Shown here piece after piece: positions 16,156 to 25,126 of a stretch of 64,000 nucleotides of DNA (positions are counted from its first letter, which is position 1; the number at the start of each line of letters is the position of its first letter). The position numbers and the translations under genes are program-made. The DNA comes from Pseudomonadota bacterium (GTDB lineage Bacteria; Pseudomonadota; Alphaproteobacteria; Reyranellales; Reyranellaceae): NCBI GenBank assembly GCA_018242505.1, contig JAFEBU010000003.1, forward strand, positions 1 to 64,000. The letters run 5' to 3'. The notes beneath the pieces were generated by a model that saw only the letters and a program-made list of their open reading frames with translations, did not search any database and had not been told where the DNA came from.

Positions 16156-18248
16156 GGTGTGGATTCTCCGATCGGTTCGAGTTCGGCGAGGTCGAGTCCG
16201 TTGCTCGCTTGTGGAGGCGCACCCGGAGGCGGCGGCACCGGTGGTCCGCCGGGCAGCATAGGCGGAGCGCCTGGCGCCGGCTGCATTGGGCCAGCGCCCC
16301 CCAGCGAGTCGACCTGTGCCTTGAGCGCCGCCAGCGTCTGCGGGATGGCCGCCAACGACTGCAGGATGGGGAGCGCCTCCGCGATGGCCTTGATCTCGGT
16401 TTCCTCAGCCTGAGCGTTGTAGAGTTTGGCCTGGGCCGCACTCCTGGCAGCATCGGCCACGTCCTTGGGATTCGGGGGTGGCGGCTGCGGAGGCGCATCA
16501 CCCTTGATCTGCGGCGGGATCGTGCGTTCGAGGCGTGCGGCAAGTTCGTCGCCGCCAGGAAAGTCGAGTGCCTTCACCACGAGATCGGGGCCGACCTGTC
16601 CGACAAGCGGCATGCTCTGCGTGAGCTGCACCAAGGTCTGAGCGGTCTCCTGCCGCCGCGTGAGGTAGCTCGGTCCCGTAGAGACCTGCACACTGTATTT
16701 GCCGACAGAGAGGTCATTCATGACCTGCGACTGGCCCCCAAGTGTCTGAGGTCTCGTGGCCTTGTTGACGGGCACCATCTCGGCGCTGCCGTCTTCCTTC
16801 AGCATGCGCACAATGCGCTCGCCGTCGTAGATCTTGGGGATAAGGTCCACGAGACATCGGCCACAATAGGCGATGGCACGACGGAGGTTGTCGATATACA
16901 GGAACGTTCCGGTGTCGCCTTCCTTCTGTCGCGAGAGGATCGCCTTGCCGCTGGTCTCGTTTGAGGGGGCGCCGAGATTGGCCTTGAAGATCCCGGTAAC
17001 GGCCTCGATATCCTGAGCCGACAGCATGGCTTGGCTATCGAGCCCCTGCTGCCCCAGCGCCGGTTGCGAGCGCTGCGGGAGGCCGCTCGGATTGAGCTTG
17101 TCCGGCTGATAGAGCAGGTAGGGGTGATTCTCTGTGCCTGCCGTATCCCACATGTCTTCGTAACCGGCGATCATATTGGGCGTCAGCAGGAAGGGCACCT
17201 TGGGCTGGAGTGCGATCGATTCCGCCGCTGCGGTGCGGGCGTAGTTGTAGAGCCGCTGGGCGTCCTTGGCGTCGCGGATAATGCCCCGGCGCAGCGTGGC
17301 ACCGTCGATCGTACTTTCCTCTCCAGGAACGACGCATATCGGAATCATCTTCCCGGCCCAGAGATGAGGACCGCTCAAGACCTCCTTGCCGGAGACCATG
17401 TACATGACAATCCTAGTGTCCGTGACCTCGCGTCGGTTCTTAGGCTGCGCTCCTTTTGGAAGGGCGTTGGAGGTCGAACCATCTTCGAGCTGATAGACGG
17501 TGCGATTGGTAATTTCCTTCCGCCAGTACTCAGCGACGCGCACGGTATCGCCGGTCCGCCAAGAGAATGGCTGCGATCCCGCCACCGCTGCGCTTCCCAT
17601 CGGAGCATCGTCGACAGAGGCGTCTGGATATTTCGTCCGGAAGGCCGCCACGCTCATGCGCTCGAACACAAAGGCGTAGTCCATGTCCGACTTATCGGGG
17701 AACTGCGCCATAGGGTCGACCATCACCCCGAAGGGATCTCGGATCGGCCGGATTCTGATCTCTTGGTCAAAACCTTCGTCATCGGCGTATTCCGTGACGA
17801 TTCGAAAGGCTCCCTGCCCGCTCTGCGCCGCGTTATCGACAGCATAGACGTAGCAGGCGACCGCATCGCTTTCGGCCTCGATATCGCGGATCACGCCGTT
17901 CAGGATATCGGCTGTCTGCTGCGAGGCCGGCCCTTTGGCCGGGAGCACCTTGACCGCTGGTGGGTTCTGCCGGACGTCGCCGGTGAGCTGACGCACGAAG
18001 GTCGGCAGGCGGTTGACGGTGAGCATCGGCCGCGAGGTACCGCGTGCCTTCTTCGACGCCTCATCCCATTGATCTCCGGCATAGAAGCGCTGGTCCTCAC
18101 GTCCCCTCGTGACGTTGTCCGCTTCGAATACCCAGGCCTCATCGGCCCGTTTCATCGCCTCCGCGTGAACTGCAGTAAGATCGGGCGTGGCGGCCCTCGC
18201 TCCGGAGCCATCGTCCTTATCCGATATGGGACCGAGATCGTCAGCCAC
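16152..18248 (-). CDS. Portal protein, P22 gp1 family
   Basis: The 698-residue protein resembles P22 portal (725 residues). Visible portal features are DQRFYAGDQWDE near the N-terminus, NRLPTFVRQLTGDVRQNPPAVKV, the NAAQSGQGAFRI segment, and a long helical C-terminal part (about 585-660). The C-terminus is a Pro/Gly-rich tail. It forms the dodecameric ring at the packaging vertex. The gene overlaps the upstream small gene by 8 bp and the scaffold start by 4 bp. Confidence 0.93.
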   Translation of the reverse strand: MADDLGPISDKDDGSGARAATPDLTAVHAEAMKRADEAWVFEADNVTRGREDQRFYAGDQWDEASKKARGTSRPMLTVNRLPTFVRQLTGDVRQNPPAVKVLPAKGPASQQTADILNGVIRDIEAESDAVACYVYAVDNAAQSGQGAFRIVTEYADDEGFDQEIRIRPIRDPFGVMVDPMAQFPDKSDMDYAFVFERMSVAAFRTKYPDASVDDAPMGSAAVAGSQPFSWRTGDTVRVAEYWRKEITNRTVYQLEDGSTSNALPKGAQPKNRREVTDTRIVMYMVSGKEVLSGPHLWAGKMIPICVVPGEESTIDGATLRRGIIRDAKDAQRLYNYARTAAAESIALQPKVPFLLTPNMIAGYEDMWDTAGTENHPYLLYQPDKLNPSGLPQRSQPALGQQGLDSQAMLSAQDIEAVTGIFKANLGAPSNETSGKAILSRQKEGDTGTFLYIDNLRRAIAYCGRCLVDLIPKIYDGERIVRMLKEDGSAEMVPVNKATRPQTLGGQSQVMNDLSVGKYSVQVSTGPSYLTRRQETAQTLVQLTQSMPLVGQVGPDLVVKALDFPGGDELAARLERTIPPQIKGDAPPQPPPPNPKDVADAARSAAQAKLYNAQAEETEIKAIAEALPILQSLAAIPQTLAALKAQVDSLGGAGPMQPAPGAPPMLPGGPPVPPPPGAPPQASNGLDLAELEPIGESTP

Positions 18249-18447
18249 GGCCGCCTACCTTGATCGAGGGATACCGCGCCTTCACCTTGCGCTTGATCGT
18301 GGCCTGCTCAGCCGGGGAGGCGTTCTGCGCAGCCCGCGACAGCGCATTGCGGCCACGATTCGGCGTGTCGATCGGATAACGCCGTCCTGGCAGCGCGAAT
18401 TCGGAAGTCGCCAACGCATTCCGCCGCTTCGTGGTGAGCTTGCTCAT
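18241..18447 (-). CDS. DUF6582-like small protein between terminase and portal
   Basis: The 68-residue basic protein follows the pattern LTTKRRNALATSEFALPGRRYPI, then NRGRNALSRAAQNASP and KVKARYPSI, which agrees with small proteins classed as DUF6582. These often sit beside portal or terminase genes. Its start overlaps the terminase stop as ATGA. Function is unknown; a structural or packaging accessory role is inferred. Confidence 0.7.
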   Translation of the reverse strand: MSKLTTKRRNALATSEFALPGRRYPIDTPNRGRNALSRAAQNASPAEQATIKRKVKARYPSIKVGGRG

Positions 18448-19907
18448 GCTGCCATCCAACTCTGCGGGCGCCGCGGCTTGCGGTCTGGCCTCTGCGCCGC
18501 CGCAGGCTCCATCTGGTCCAACATGCGACCGAAGAGGCTCAGCACATCCACCGCGTCGTCGTGCTTTCCTGCGGGGAAAGTCATGAGCTGCGCCACCACA
18601 TGCTTCACCCAAGGCGCGTGACGCGGCAGCCACACGCGGCCCATCGACATGCGACCACGAATGCTCTGCGCCCTGACCGCCTTGTCGGCGACGCTCACGA
18701 ATTGCTGGCGGTAGCAATGGACGCCGCGCTCGACCATCCGGCGTTCAATGAATGGCCCGAGGCTCTTGATGATCTGGCCCGACTCTTCGCCCCAGGCGAG
18801 CGGTTGGTGTCGACCGGCCATGTCGAGGAAGACGTCGATCCAAACGTCGGTCTGCGTCTGTCCATACCACCAGTCGATCAGGTAGAGGTCGCCCTTGCTG
18901 TCGATCCCTCCGATGCCATGCTCGGTGAAGTCGCCACCGTCTGCTGTCACCGCATAGTCGCTGGCGCCGTACTTCCGTAGATGCTCGGGCAACTCGTCAT
19001 AGTAGAGGATCCACTCCGCCTTGAAGTAGCCACCACCCTCGGGAATTGGCTGCTGCTGATAGAGCGCCGCCCACTCCATCGGAGGGGTCTCCGTCTGGCG
19101 ACGCTTCAGGAAGGCGGCGTAGTTGTAGCCTTCGGGCTCATCCCAGAGGTATTCGCCGGACTTCCGGCCTAACGGGTCATCCATACCTGCGATAGCCGGA
19201 ATCGTGACCACCCGCACTTTCTGGCCGGTCTGCGCTGCGTGCTCGATCACGCGCCCGGCAAGATCGTCGAGATGCCAGCGGGTATGCATGATGACGCGCT
19301 TGGCGCCCGGCTTGAGGCGAGCAGAGAAGTCGTTGATGTACCAATCCCAGACGCGATCACGGATGCGCTCGCTGTAGGCGTCCTCTTTCGATCCGAAGGG
19401 GTCGTCGATGATACCCAGATCAGCCCGGAAGCCCGCGATGCCCGCTTGCACGCCAGCCGCAAGGTATTCTGCGCCGGACGCCAACGCCCAGCGATCGGCC
19501 GCCTGACTATCCTGGGCGAGTTCTATTCCCAGCACAGCCGAATTCCCGGATATGAGATTCCGAACGCGGCGTCCCCACTTCGCAGCCAGCTCGGCACTAT
19601 GCGACGCCGCAATGACGCTGCGGTCGTGATAGTTCGCCAGATACCAAGGCGGGAAAGCCACGCTGACGTGATGCGATTTGGCCGAGCCAGGCGGCGCGAA
19701 GATGAGCAGCGTGTCGTAATCGGTCGCCACCACAAGCGCGCACAACTCGCCCAGAATGAGCCGATGATGCGCCGCAGGCTCAAAGCCGAGAGTGCGCGCC
19801 CACTCAATGCAGCTTCTCCGGATGGCTCTGCGTCTCAGAAGTTCCACCGCGGCGTCGGCTGGCAACAATCTCTGCGAGTTCTTCGTCGGTGAGGTTGCTT
19901 GCGTCAT
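18444..19907 (-). CDS. Terminase large subunit (DNA packaging ATPase/nuclease)
   Basis: It has 487 residues. The ATPase domain has a Walker A-like APPGSAKS (about residues 71-78) and Walker B LGIIDDPFG (about 164-172). The RNase H-like nuclease part has the first Asp in GASDYAVTADGGDF and the last in KHDDAVDVLSL near residue 455. Size matches P22-type gp2 (499). It overlaps the small terminase gene by 104 bp; the upstream ATG is retained because no later ATG precedes the conserved region. Confidence 0.95.
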   Translation of the reverse strand: MTQATSPTKNSQRLLPADAAVELLRRRAIRRSCIEWARTLGFEPAAHHRLILGELCALVVATDYDTLLIFAPPGSAKSHHVSVAFPPWYLANYHDRSVIAASHSAELAAKWGRRVRNLISGNSAVLGIELAQDSQAADRWALASGAEYLAAGVQAGIAGFRADLGIIDDPFGSKEDAYSERIRDRVWDWYINDFSARLKPGAKRVIMHTRWHLDDLAGRVIEHAAQTGQKVRVVTIPAIAGMDDPLGRKSGEYLWDEPEGYNYAAFLKRRQTETPPMEWAALYQQQPIPEGGGYFKAEWILYYDELPEHLRKYGASDYAVTADGGDFTEHGIGGIDSKGDLYLIDWWYGQTQTDVWIDVFLDMAGRHQPLAWGEESGQIIKSLGPFIERRMVERGVHCYRQQFVSVADKAVRAQSIRGRMSMGRVWLPRHAPWVKHVVAQLMTFPAGKHDDAVDVLSLFGRMLDQMEPAAAQRPDRKPRRPQSWMAA

Positions 19908-20307
19908 GGCGATGCGTCACCTCGACCTCTGCCTTGTCACGCCAATCCGCTTTCCTGCGGTTCTTTAGCCAGATGAAGGCCGCGGCAGTGTCGGGCGGAT
20001 AATGTTCTGTGTAGGGCGCGTAGACCGGCTCATCCGCGCCAGCCGGCATGAAGATCTTCACGGCCGAATGGCTATAGCCGATGGCACGGTGATAGAGGCT
20101 TTCTGCCACCTTGGCGTCAGCCACTTCCCGGCCCTCTTTTACGGCGCCCGAAAATTCCGGAATTCCAGCCAACCATTTGTTGATCGTGCTCTCGGCGACT
20201 TCGAATACGCGCGCGAGGTCGTCATTCGTCGCTCCAAGCAAGCAGAACTTGCGGGCGAGATCGGGAAACTCGGGTCTGTAAGCGGTTGGTCGGCCCCGCT
20301 TGGCCAT
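19804..20307 (-). CDS. Terminase small subunit
   Basis: The 167-residue protein starts with basic MAKRGRPTAYR, followed by a helix-turn-helix (about residues 25-50, with ATNDDLARVFEVAESTINKWL) that would bind the packaging site. The central region is the oligomerization part, and the acidic LTDEELAEIVASRRR end is common in terminase small subunits. It is placed directly before the large subunit. Confidence 0.9.
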   Translation of the reverse strand: MAKRGRPTAYRPEFPDLARKFCLLGATNDDLARVFEVAESTINKWLAGIPEFSGAVKEGREVADAKVAESLYHRAIGYSHSAVKIFMPAGADEPVYAPYTEHYPPDTAAAFIWLKNRRKADWRDKAEVEVTHRHDASNLTDEELAEIVASRRRGGTSETQSHPEKLH

Positions 20308-20376
20308 TGGCTGATGCTCTCAGTTGTGGAGCGGTCAGCCTCTCAAGTCGAATGGATTGCGCGAGGAAGTCAAGGA

Positions 20377-20628
20377 CTATTGACAATCGACGATCATGCC
20401 GACCGGGATACACGCCATCGTGCTCGTGTTGCCGTTGGACCAGGTAAACGTCACGATGGATGGATCGGTAGATTGCCGATCAGGCGTGGGGAAATGCATT
20501 CCCGCAAATGCTGCCTTGTTAAATTCTCTTTGCTCGGCCGAAATGGGCGGCGAGACATATGTGTATTGCGGCTTAGACTGCGCGCACGCGCCTAAGGCGA
20601 GCATCGAAATGATTGCAAAATATCGCAT
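20377..20628 (-). CDS. Prophage lipoprotein, superinfection-exclusion candidate
   Basis: The 83-residue protein has a short signal peptide and a lipobox LGAC at residues 12-15. The mature part has a WSNGNTSTMAC segment and a second Cys near the end (IVDCQ), perhaps a disulfide. It lies between regulatory genes and the terminase, a common place for morons. A role in blocking superinfecting phage at the envelope is inferred from lipoprotein type and position only. Confidence 0.7.
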   Translation of the reverse strand: MRYFAIISMLALGACAQSKPQYTYVSPPISAEQREFNKAAFAGMHFPTPDRQSTDPSIVTFTWSNGNTSTMACIPVGMIVDCQ

Positions 20629-20649
20629 GAATTCCTCCAGTGGGCGACG

Positions 20650-20883
20650 TCAAGTAGTGGCTGCAATGGCGCGCCAACGCCGAAGCGCCGAACGCAATCC
20701 GGTAGGAGATGGACGCGGCAATCCGGCCGCCGCTCGATACCGGCTAATCGTGCAGGCGGTGAAGCGCTGACCAGTCTCGGCCTCAATGAGATCCAACATC
20801 TGAGCGTTGGTGAAAACGTGGGCCGTGCTGCGCAGAATTTCGTCGCAGCGAGGAGACCAAATGGGACGCGGAGTTCTGCTCAT
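20650..20883 (-). CDS. Small protein with HTH-like segment
   Basis: The 77-residue basic protein is translationally coupled to the upstream gene (ATGA at 20880-20883). It reads PRCDEILRSTAHVF followed by FTACTISRYRAAAGLP, which looks like a recognition helix preceded by a supporting helix. Its place at the end of the early operon and before the late operon allows a late-gene regulator role. No family is claimed. Confidence 0.65.
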   Translation of the reverse strand: MSRTPRPIWSPRCDEILRSTAHVFTNAQMLDLIEAETGQRFTACTISRYRAAAGLPRPSPTGLRSALRRWRAIAATT

Positions 20884-21062
20884 TTCACGCCCGACCGAGT
20901 GATGGACTGGAAGTATCGGGCGAGATCGTTCTTCTCTTTCCGCCTCTCCCACGCCTCCAGCTCCTCCCGGATGACGCGGCGCAGCAGGGATTCCAACAGG
21001 GTGTAGTCCAGCTTGTCGAGCTGCATACGCACGTCTTGCTGGGTCTTGCGAGAGAGGGTCAT
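20880..21062 (-). CDS. 60-residue helical protein
   Basis: The short, highly charged protein has a predicted continuous helix (LDKLDYTLLESLLRRVIREEL) and a C-terminal RYFQSITRSG. Its ends overlap both neighbours as ATGA. No family is recognised. It may be a small DNA-binding or adaptor protein. Confidence 0.6.
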   Translation of the reverse strand: MTLSRKTQQDVRMQLDKLDYTLLESLLRRVIREELEAWERRKEKNDLARYFQSITRSGVK

Positions 21063-21358
21063 AGTGATGACGCGCGAATAGCGACGATCGATTCGCTGAA
21101 TCTGAGATAGCGGTTGGCTTCAAAAACTGCCTCTTCTCTGCTGTCGAAAGCGTGGAGAGGAGTGCCATCTACGTACAGCTTGAATTTCACGGGAGTTGGC
21201 GGCATTGGCAGCGTTTCAAGGTGTTTGCGCGCCGCCTCGATGATCACCTTGCCATCCGGGCACCACGAATGCTCACGAACGCTCGGACGGTTGAGGGCTT
21301 CTTGCAATAGTTCACGTTCGGACTTCGTTTGTTGGATGTCGTGGCGCGCATGACACAT
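21059..21358 (-). CDS. 99-residue phage protein
   Basis: The N-terminal half is helical (TKSERELLQEALNRPSV), and the C-terminal half is a strand-rich KFKLYVDGTPLHAFDS followed by REEAVFEANRYL. It overlaps the next gene. No known domain was recognised, and there is no signal peptide or membrane segment. Confidence 0.6.
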   Translation of the reverse strand: MCHARHDIQQTKSERELLQEALNRPSVREHSWCPDGKVIIEAARKHLETLPMPPTPVKFKLYVDGTPLHAFDSREEAVFEANRYLRFSESIVAIRASSL

Positions 21359-21455
21359 AGAGAAGGCTCCGTTTGTTAGAAATGGCGGAAGTGGGTTTGA
21401 TGAGGCGTCAGCGAATTACCTACCTTGCGGCTGACCAATGTTTCACGTCGAACGT

Positions 21456-21662
21456 TCATTCGATGGCCCCACATTGCCTATTAGCCGAATCCCACTCCTG
21501 CCGGATTTCTTCGGCAATGATCAGCAGCGCATGGAGCGCGCCGTTGAGGTAGTGATGCACCTGCGGATGCTGGTCATCGGGCAGGAGGGCCAGCGCCGTT
21601 GCAAGATCGTTGAGACCATAGGCGGCTTTCGACAAGATCACGTTTTGCCTGTTGCGCGTCAC
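21456..21662 (-). CDS. 68-residue protein coupled to the helicase gene
   Basis: It starts at a GTG overlapping the helicase stop (GTGA at 21659-21662). Residues 10-45 are helical, with AAYGLNDLATALALL and YLNGALHALLIIAEEI. It may bind the helicase or another replication protein, but that is only a guess from coupling. The longer ORF to 21797 lies antisense-like inside the helicase frame and is not used. Confidence 0.6.
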   Translation of the reverse strand: MTRNRQNVILSKAAYGLNDLATALALLPDDQHPQVHHYLNGALHALLIIAEEIRQEWDSANRQCGAIE

Positions 21663-23110
21663 GAGTCCTCCCCGATGGTCCCGAAGCGCGTGAATGGCGC
21701 GTCGAAGGTGAGATGCACTGTGCCAATCGGCCCATGGCGATGCTTGGCAATGATCAGCTCGGCGCGCCCCGCCGCCTTCGCCATGCGTGTTTCCCAAGCC
21801 GTGACGCGACGGCTGAAATGCTCGTCGGTCTCGCTCTCCCGGCGCTCCGGTCGCTCCCGCTCGGCGTAATACTCATCCCGGTAGACGAACATCACGACAT
21901 CGGCGTCCTGCTCGATGGAGCCCGACTCACGGAGATCGGAGAGCTGTGGGCGTTTGTCCTCGCGTTGTTCGACGGCGCGGCTGAGCTGGCTGAGCGCCAG
22001 CACCGGCACGTCGAGTTCCTTGGCCAGGGTCTTGAGGCCGCGGCTGATCTCGGAGACCTCGACCACGCGGTTGTCATTGCGCCGCTGCTGAGCCTGGATG
22101 AGCTGCAGGTAATCGATCACGATCAGGCCGAGACCATGCTGGCGCTTGAACCGCCGGGCACGGGCGCGGATCTGGCCCATGGAAAGCGCGGCACCGTCGT
22201 CGACGTGCATCGGCAGGCTCTCAAGAGCAGCACAGCTTTCCAGGACGCGCTCGATCTGTCGGTTGCTGATCTTGCCCTGGCGGATCAGGCCAGAGGGCAC
22301 CCCCGAATGCTCGGCGACGATCCGGCCCATCAACTGCTCGGCGGACATCTCGAGCGAGAAGAAGCCCACCACGCCCCCGTCGGCCACGATCTGCTCGCCG
22401 TTACGATCCTCGATGCGATGCGCCTTCGCCACATTGAAGCCGATGTTCGTCGCCAGCGCGCTCTTCCCCATCGCAGGACGACCGGCGAGGATGATGAGGT
22501 CCGACTTATGCAGGCCTCCCAGAATCGCGTCCAGGTCCCGGAATCCGGTCGCCAGACCGGTGATCTGTCCGTCCCGGCGGTAGGCCGCCTCAGCCATGTC
22601 GGCGAAGCCTGCGATGCCATTTGCAGCGGTCTTGAAGCCGCCTTCGGACTGGCCATGGCTGGCGAGGTCGTAGAGGCCGCGTTCCAGCCCCTCGATCTGG
22701 GCCAGCGCATCGACATCTGGATCGCTGGTGTAGGCCGCCTGCATGGCATCCGAACTGAGAGCGATGATCTGGCGCCGGAGGGCCAGGTCCCGCACCAACT
22801 TGGCGAGCTGAACGGCATCGATCGCATGCATCGAAGCCGTCGCAAGATCGGCGAGCATCGCGGGACCAGCCGCCTTCATGGCCTCATCGCTGTCGAGGTA
22901 GGTCCGCAGCGAAACCACGCTCGCCAACTGGCCAGCATTCACGAGCCGGCCGATGGTGTCGAAAATCTTGCCATGGAGCTGGTTGGCGAAGTGCACCGGC
23001 TCCAAGAACTCGCTGATCCGCGCATGCAGGGCGTTGTTCATCAGCAGCGAGCCAAGGATTGATTGCTCTGCTTCGATGTTGGCGGGAGGGGATGGAGGGT
23101 CAAATGGCAT
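21659..23110 (-). CDS. dnaB: Replicative DNA helicase, DnaB family
   Basis: The 483-residue protein has the DnaB N-terminal helical domain with EAEQSILGSLL, and a RecA-type ATPase domain with Walker A AGRPAMGKS (about 209-217) and Walker B LIVIDYLQLI (about 327-336). LSQLSRAVEQREDKRPQLSDLRESGSIEQ motifs follow. The start at 23110 (MPFDPP) is preferred over 23131 as it reduces the overlap with the upstream gene. It unwinds phage DNA at the fork and is loaded by the DUF1376-like or DnaA-C proteins encoded upstream. Confidence 0.95.
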   Translation of the reverse strand: MPFDPPSPPANIEAEQSILGSLLMNNALHARISEFLEPVHFANQLHGKIFDTIGRLVNAGQLASVVSLRTYLDSDEAMKAAGPAMLADLATASMHAIDAVQLAKLVRDLALRRQIIALSSDAMQAAYTSDPDVDALAQIEGLERGLYDLASHGQSEGGFKTAANGIAGFADMAEAAYRRDGQITGLATGFRDLDAILGGLHKSDLIILAGRPAMGKSALATNIGFNVAKAHRIEDRNGEQIVADGGVVGFFSLEMSAEQLMGRIVAEHSGVPSGLIRQGKISNRQIERVLESCAALESLPMHVDDGAALSMGQIRARARRFKRQHGLGLIVIDYLQLIQAQQRRNDNRVVEVSEISRGLKTLAKELDVPVLALSQLSRAVEQREDKRPQLSDLRESGSIEQDADVVMFVYRDEYYAERERPERRESETDEHFSRRVTAWETRMAKAAGRAELIIAKHRHGPIGTVHLTFDAPFTRFGTIGEDS

Positions 23111-23792
23111 TGAGTTTCTTGCTCTCGGCAAAGCGTTTCACGACTTCAGTGACGGTCTGCGCGCGAGGCGTGCGCTCAGCACGCTGAGCCTCGCGCGCGG
23201 GATCAGACTCGGTATCTGAAGAAGAAGATAAGATTCCCTTCCCTTCCCTTCCCTTCAGGTCATTTTCCAACGGAATTCCAGCGGCTATTCGTGGGGAATT
23301 CCCCGGAAATTCTTCTGGCCACATCAGGTGACAAGGGGACGGCTTAGGTGGAAGAAGCAGTTCTTTTAGATTGGTTTTCCGCCTCTGCGCGTTCTCTTTC
23401 CGCAGCCGATCGCACGCGCGCTGCCAATCATGCGTGCGCGTCGAGTTCCAGGCCTCTACCACCTTCTCGCTGACGACGGGGTGATAGAGCCGCTCATCGG
23501 CAAATAGGCGGAAACCCCGCATGGCTCCAGACTTGATCTTTGCCCATCCCTTTAGGTCGCGCCCTAATCCCGCGAGACGAGCGAGCGATGGATCATCGGA
23601 TGGCAGAGAGCCGGCGGGAATCTGATGCCACGCCGCGCACCACAGAAGAACGGCACAACGGAATATCTCCGCATCACCCGTTCCTGCGATTCCGCTATCA
23701 CGTAGCCGCTGAACATCGAGCGGCATCGAGGTGTAGTGACGAAGGTCTGCGTCGGCCGGAACAGGGATTGATGGCAGGTGATCCATCATCAT
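23100..23792 (-). CDS. DUF1376-like replication initiator
   Basis: The 230-residue protein has the layout of phage DUF1376 proteins: a conserved N-terminal winged-helix-like part with LPLDVQRLRDS-like text, FRCAVLLWCAAWHQIPAGSLPSDD, and a disordered charged C-terminus that may contact the helicase. The ATG at 23792 overlaps the HNH gene stop (ATGA). Such genes usually precede DnaB or DnaC-type genes and act at the phage origin. Confidence 0.75.
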   Translation of the reverse strand: MMMDHLPSIPVPADADLRHYTSMPLDVQRLRDSGIAGTGDAEIFRCAVLLWCAAWHQIPAGSLPSDDPSLARLAGLGRDLKGWAKIKSGAMRGFRLFADERLYHPVVSEKVVEAWNSTRTHDWQRACDRLRKENAQRRKTNLKELLLPPKPSPCHLMWPEEFPGNSPRIAAGIPLENDLKGREGKGILSSSSDTESDPAREAQRAERTPRAQTVTEVVKRFAESKKLNAI

Positions 23793-24337
23793 TCGCTCTG
23801 TTCCCTTATCTTGTTCCAACACACCTTGCAGAAATAGAGGAATCTGCCTTTTTCACGGTAAGGTCCGCGGTCCCGCGCGAGATCTGCTATTTCCTTCACA
23901 ACATGGAATGGCAGTTTTTCATTGAAAATCTTGATTGATCGAAACCAGTCACGTCTTACTGACATTTCCTCGCCGGCTGGAACTGGAAATAAGATCTCCG
24001 CAATTTCCCAGGCGTCGTCTTCGATTCGCTCCGCGCGCGCTTCCATGATGGCGCGGTACGCCGCTAATTGTTCTTCACGCTCAACCACCTCAGCTGCTTT
24101 CGCCGAAAGGCTGCGCGGAACAGCAGTCAGTGGCACTCCTGCTTTGCCGCGATTGCAATCGAAGCAGGCTGTTGTCAGGTTCTCTTCTATATCCTCGCCC
24201 CCTTCGCAGACGGGGATAATATGATCGACCTCAAGGAACACGTCGGGCGGGTGTCTCCCACAATATGAGCAGCTGAAGCCGTCTCGCTTGAATACCTCGA
24301 AACGAGCGCGTTTTGAGATCGGCCTACGAACGCTCAC
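23789..24337 (-). CDS. HNH endonuclease
   Basis: The 182-residue protein has a zinc-binding HNH core at about residues 18-65: CSYCG, VDHIIPVCEGG with the catalytic His, and CFDCN. The C-terminal 100 residues form a helical tail. It is inserted in the early operon with 4-bp overlaps on both sides, so it seems a stable operon member rather than a recent homing insert. Confidence 0.88.
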   Translation of the reverse strand: MSVRRPISKRARFEVFKRDGFSCSYCGRHPPDVFLEVDHIIPVCEGGEDIEENLTTACFDCNRGKAGVPLTAVPRSLSAKAAEVVEREEQLAAYRAIMEARAERIEDDAWEIAEILFPVPAGEEMSVRRDWFRSIKIFNEKLPFHVVKEIADLARDRGPYREKGRFLYFCKVCWNKIREQSE

Positions 24338-24603
24338 GCTGCCCTCTTGATCTTCGATACGACGGGCTGGACCGCGTCGCCGGCGCTCTGCCAGTTTTCC
24401 TCTGCATCAGCATCGGCTGCGATCGGCAAGAGATAGGCCCAAACGGCGTCGCGAATCAGTTTGGCGACAGGAACCTGTCGCTTGTTCGCCAGCCATGTCA
24501 GGCGGCGCATATCCTCCGGGGTGATCGAAGCCATGATGCGCACCATGTTGCCAGTGCGTGCGCCTTTGGCGGGGCGCTTGTAACGGCAGGTATGCGCGGT
24601 CAC
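24334..24603 (-). CDS. Small basic protein, RHH-like candidate
   Basis: The GTG at 24603 gives a 4-bp GTGA overlap with the upstream stop; an ATG at 24615 is also possible. The protein has an N-terminal basic part and a segment ITPEDMRRLTWLANKRQVPVAKLIRDAVWAYL, which resembles the strand-helix-helix of ribbon-helix-helix repressors. It may bind DNA and regulate early genes. Confidence in the domain is moderate. Confidence 0.65.
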   Translation of the reverse strand: MTAHTCRYKRPAKGARTGNMVRIMASITPEDMRRLTWLANKRQVPVAKLIRDAVWAYLLPIAADADAEENWQSAGDAVQPVVSKIKRAA

Positions 24604-24965
24604 GAGAGTCGCCATTCGATGAGGGGATAGAGCGCCTGGGCGAGCTTCCAGCGAAGTTGCCAGACCGCAGGCTTCGCTCCTTTGCAGTCCTCAGCTATGA
24701 CCTTGTCGCCTTCGATATAGGTCCAGTCAGGCCGGATTCTGCCGACGAGTACCCCATTCACGACGAGATCGAAGGTTACCTGACGCTCGAGCTTTTCAAT
24801 CTCTCCGCGCTGCTCCATGTCGGCGAGCACGTAGTGGCGTCGAGCCTCGCGTTTGCTATCGAAGCGCTGGCCGTCGATCACCTGCGGCTGGTTGCGAAAT
24901 TTCCGCCAAATTTGGGTGTGGGCGACCTGCCTGCGATATTGCTCGGCGGTAATAACTTCGGTCAT
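24600..24965 (-). CDS. DUF1064 protein, nuclease-like
   Basis: The 121-residue protein has the DUF1064 pattern: a conserved DGQRFDSKREARRHYVL, a central EKLERQVTFDLV strand, and DWTYIEGDKVIAEDCKG, with acidic residues placed as in the PD-(D/E)xK-like fold. In other phages DUF1064 proteins replace Holliday-junction resolvases. It overlaps neighbours by 4 bp. The enzymatic role is inferred. Confidence 0.82.
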   Translation of the reverse strand: MTEVITAEQYRRQVAHTQIWRKFRNQPQVIDGQRFDSKREARRHYVLADMEQRGEIEKLERQVTFDLVVNGVLVGRIRPDWTYIEGDKVIAEDCKGAKPAVWQLRWKLAQALYPLIEWRLS

Positions 24966-25126
24966 CGTGCCGGGCGCCCGATCTTAAGCGCCTCTTCCCG
25001 GGCCTGCTGAAGCTCTACCAGCCGGCGCAGCTTCGATCCCTTCGGTGCCGTGGCGTAGCGAATCTCGGCCTCGCGGACCTCTCTCTCCTTCTCCAGACGG
25101 AGGGAGCGGAGCTGATAGGCGGTCAT
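24962..25126 (-). CDS. 54-residue coiled-coil peptide
   Basis: The start at 25126 overlaps the upstream stop (ATGA) and the stop overlaps the DUF1064 start. The peptide is nearly all charged helix (RSLRLEKEREVREAEIR and LVELQQAREEAL). It is shorter than most annotations but well supported by double coupling. Function is unknown. Confidence 0.6.
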   Translation of the reverse strand: MTAYQLRSLRLEKEREVREAEIRYATAPKGSKLRRLVELQQAREEALKIGRPAR

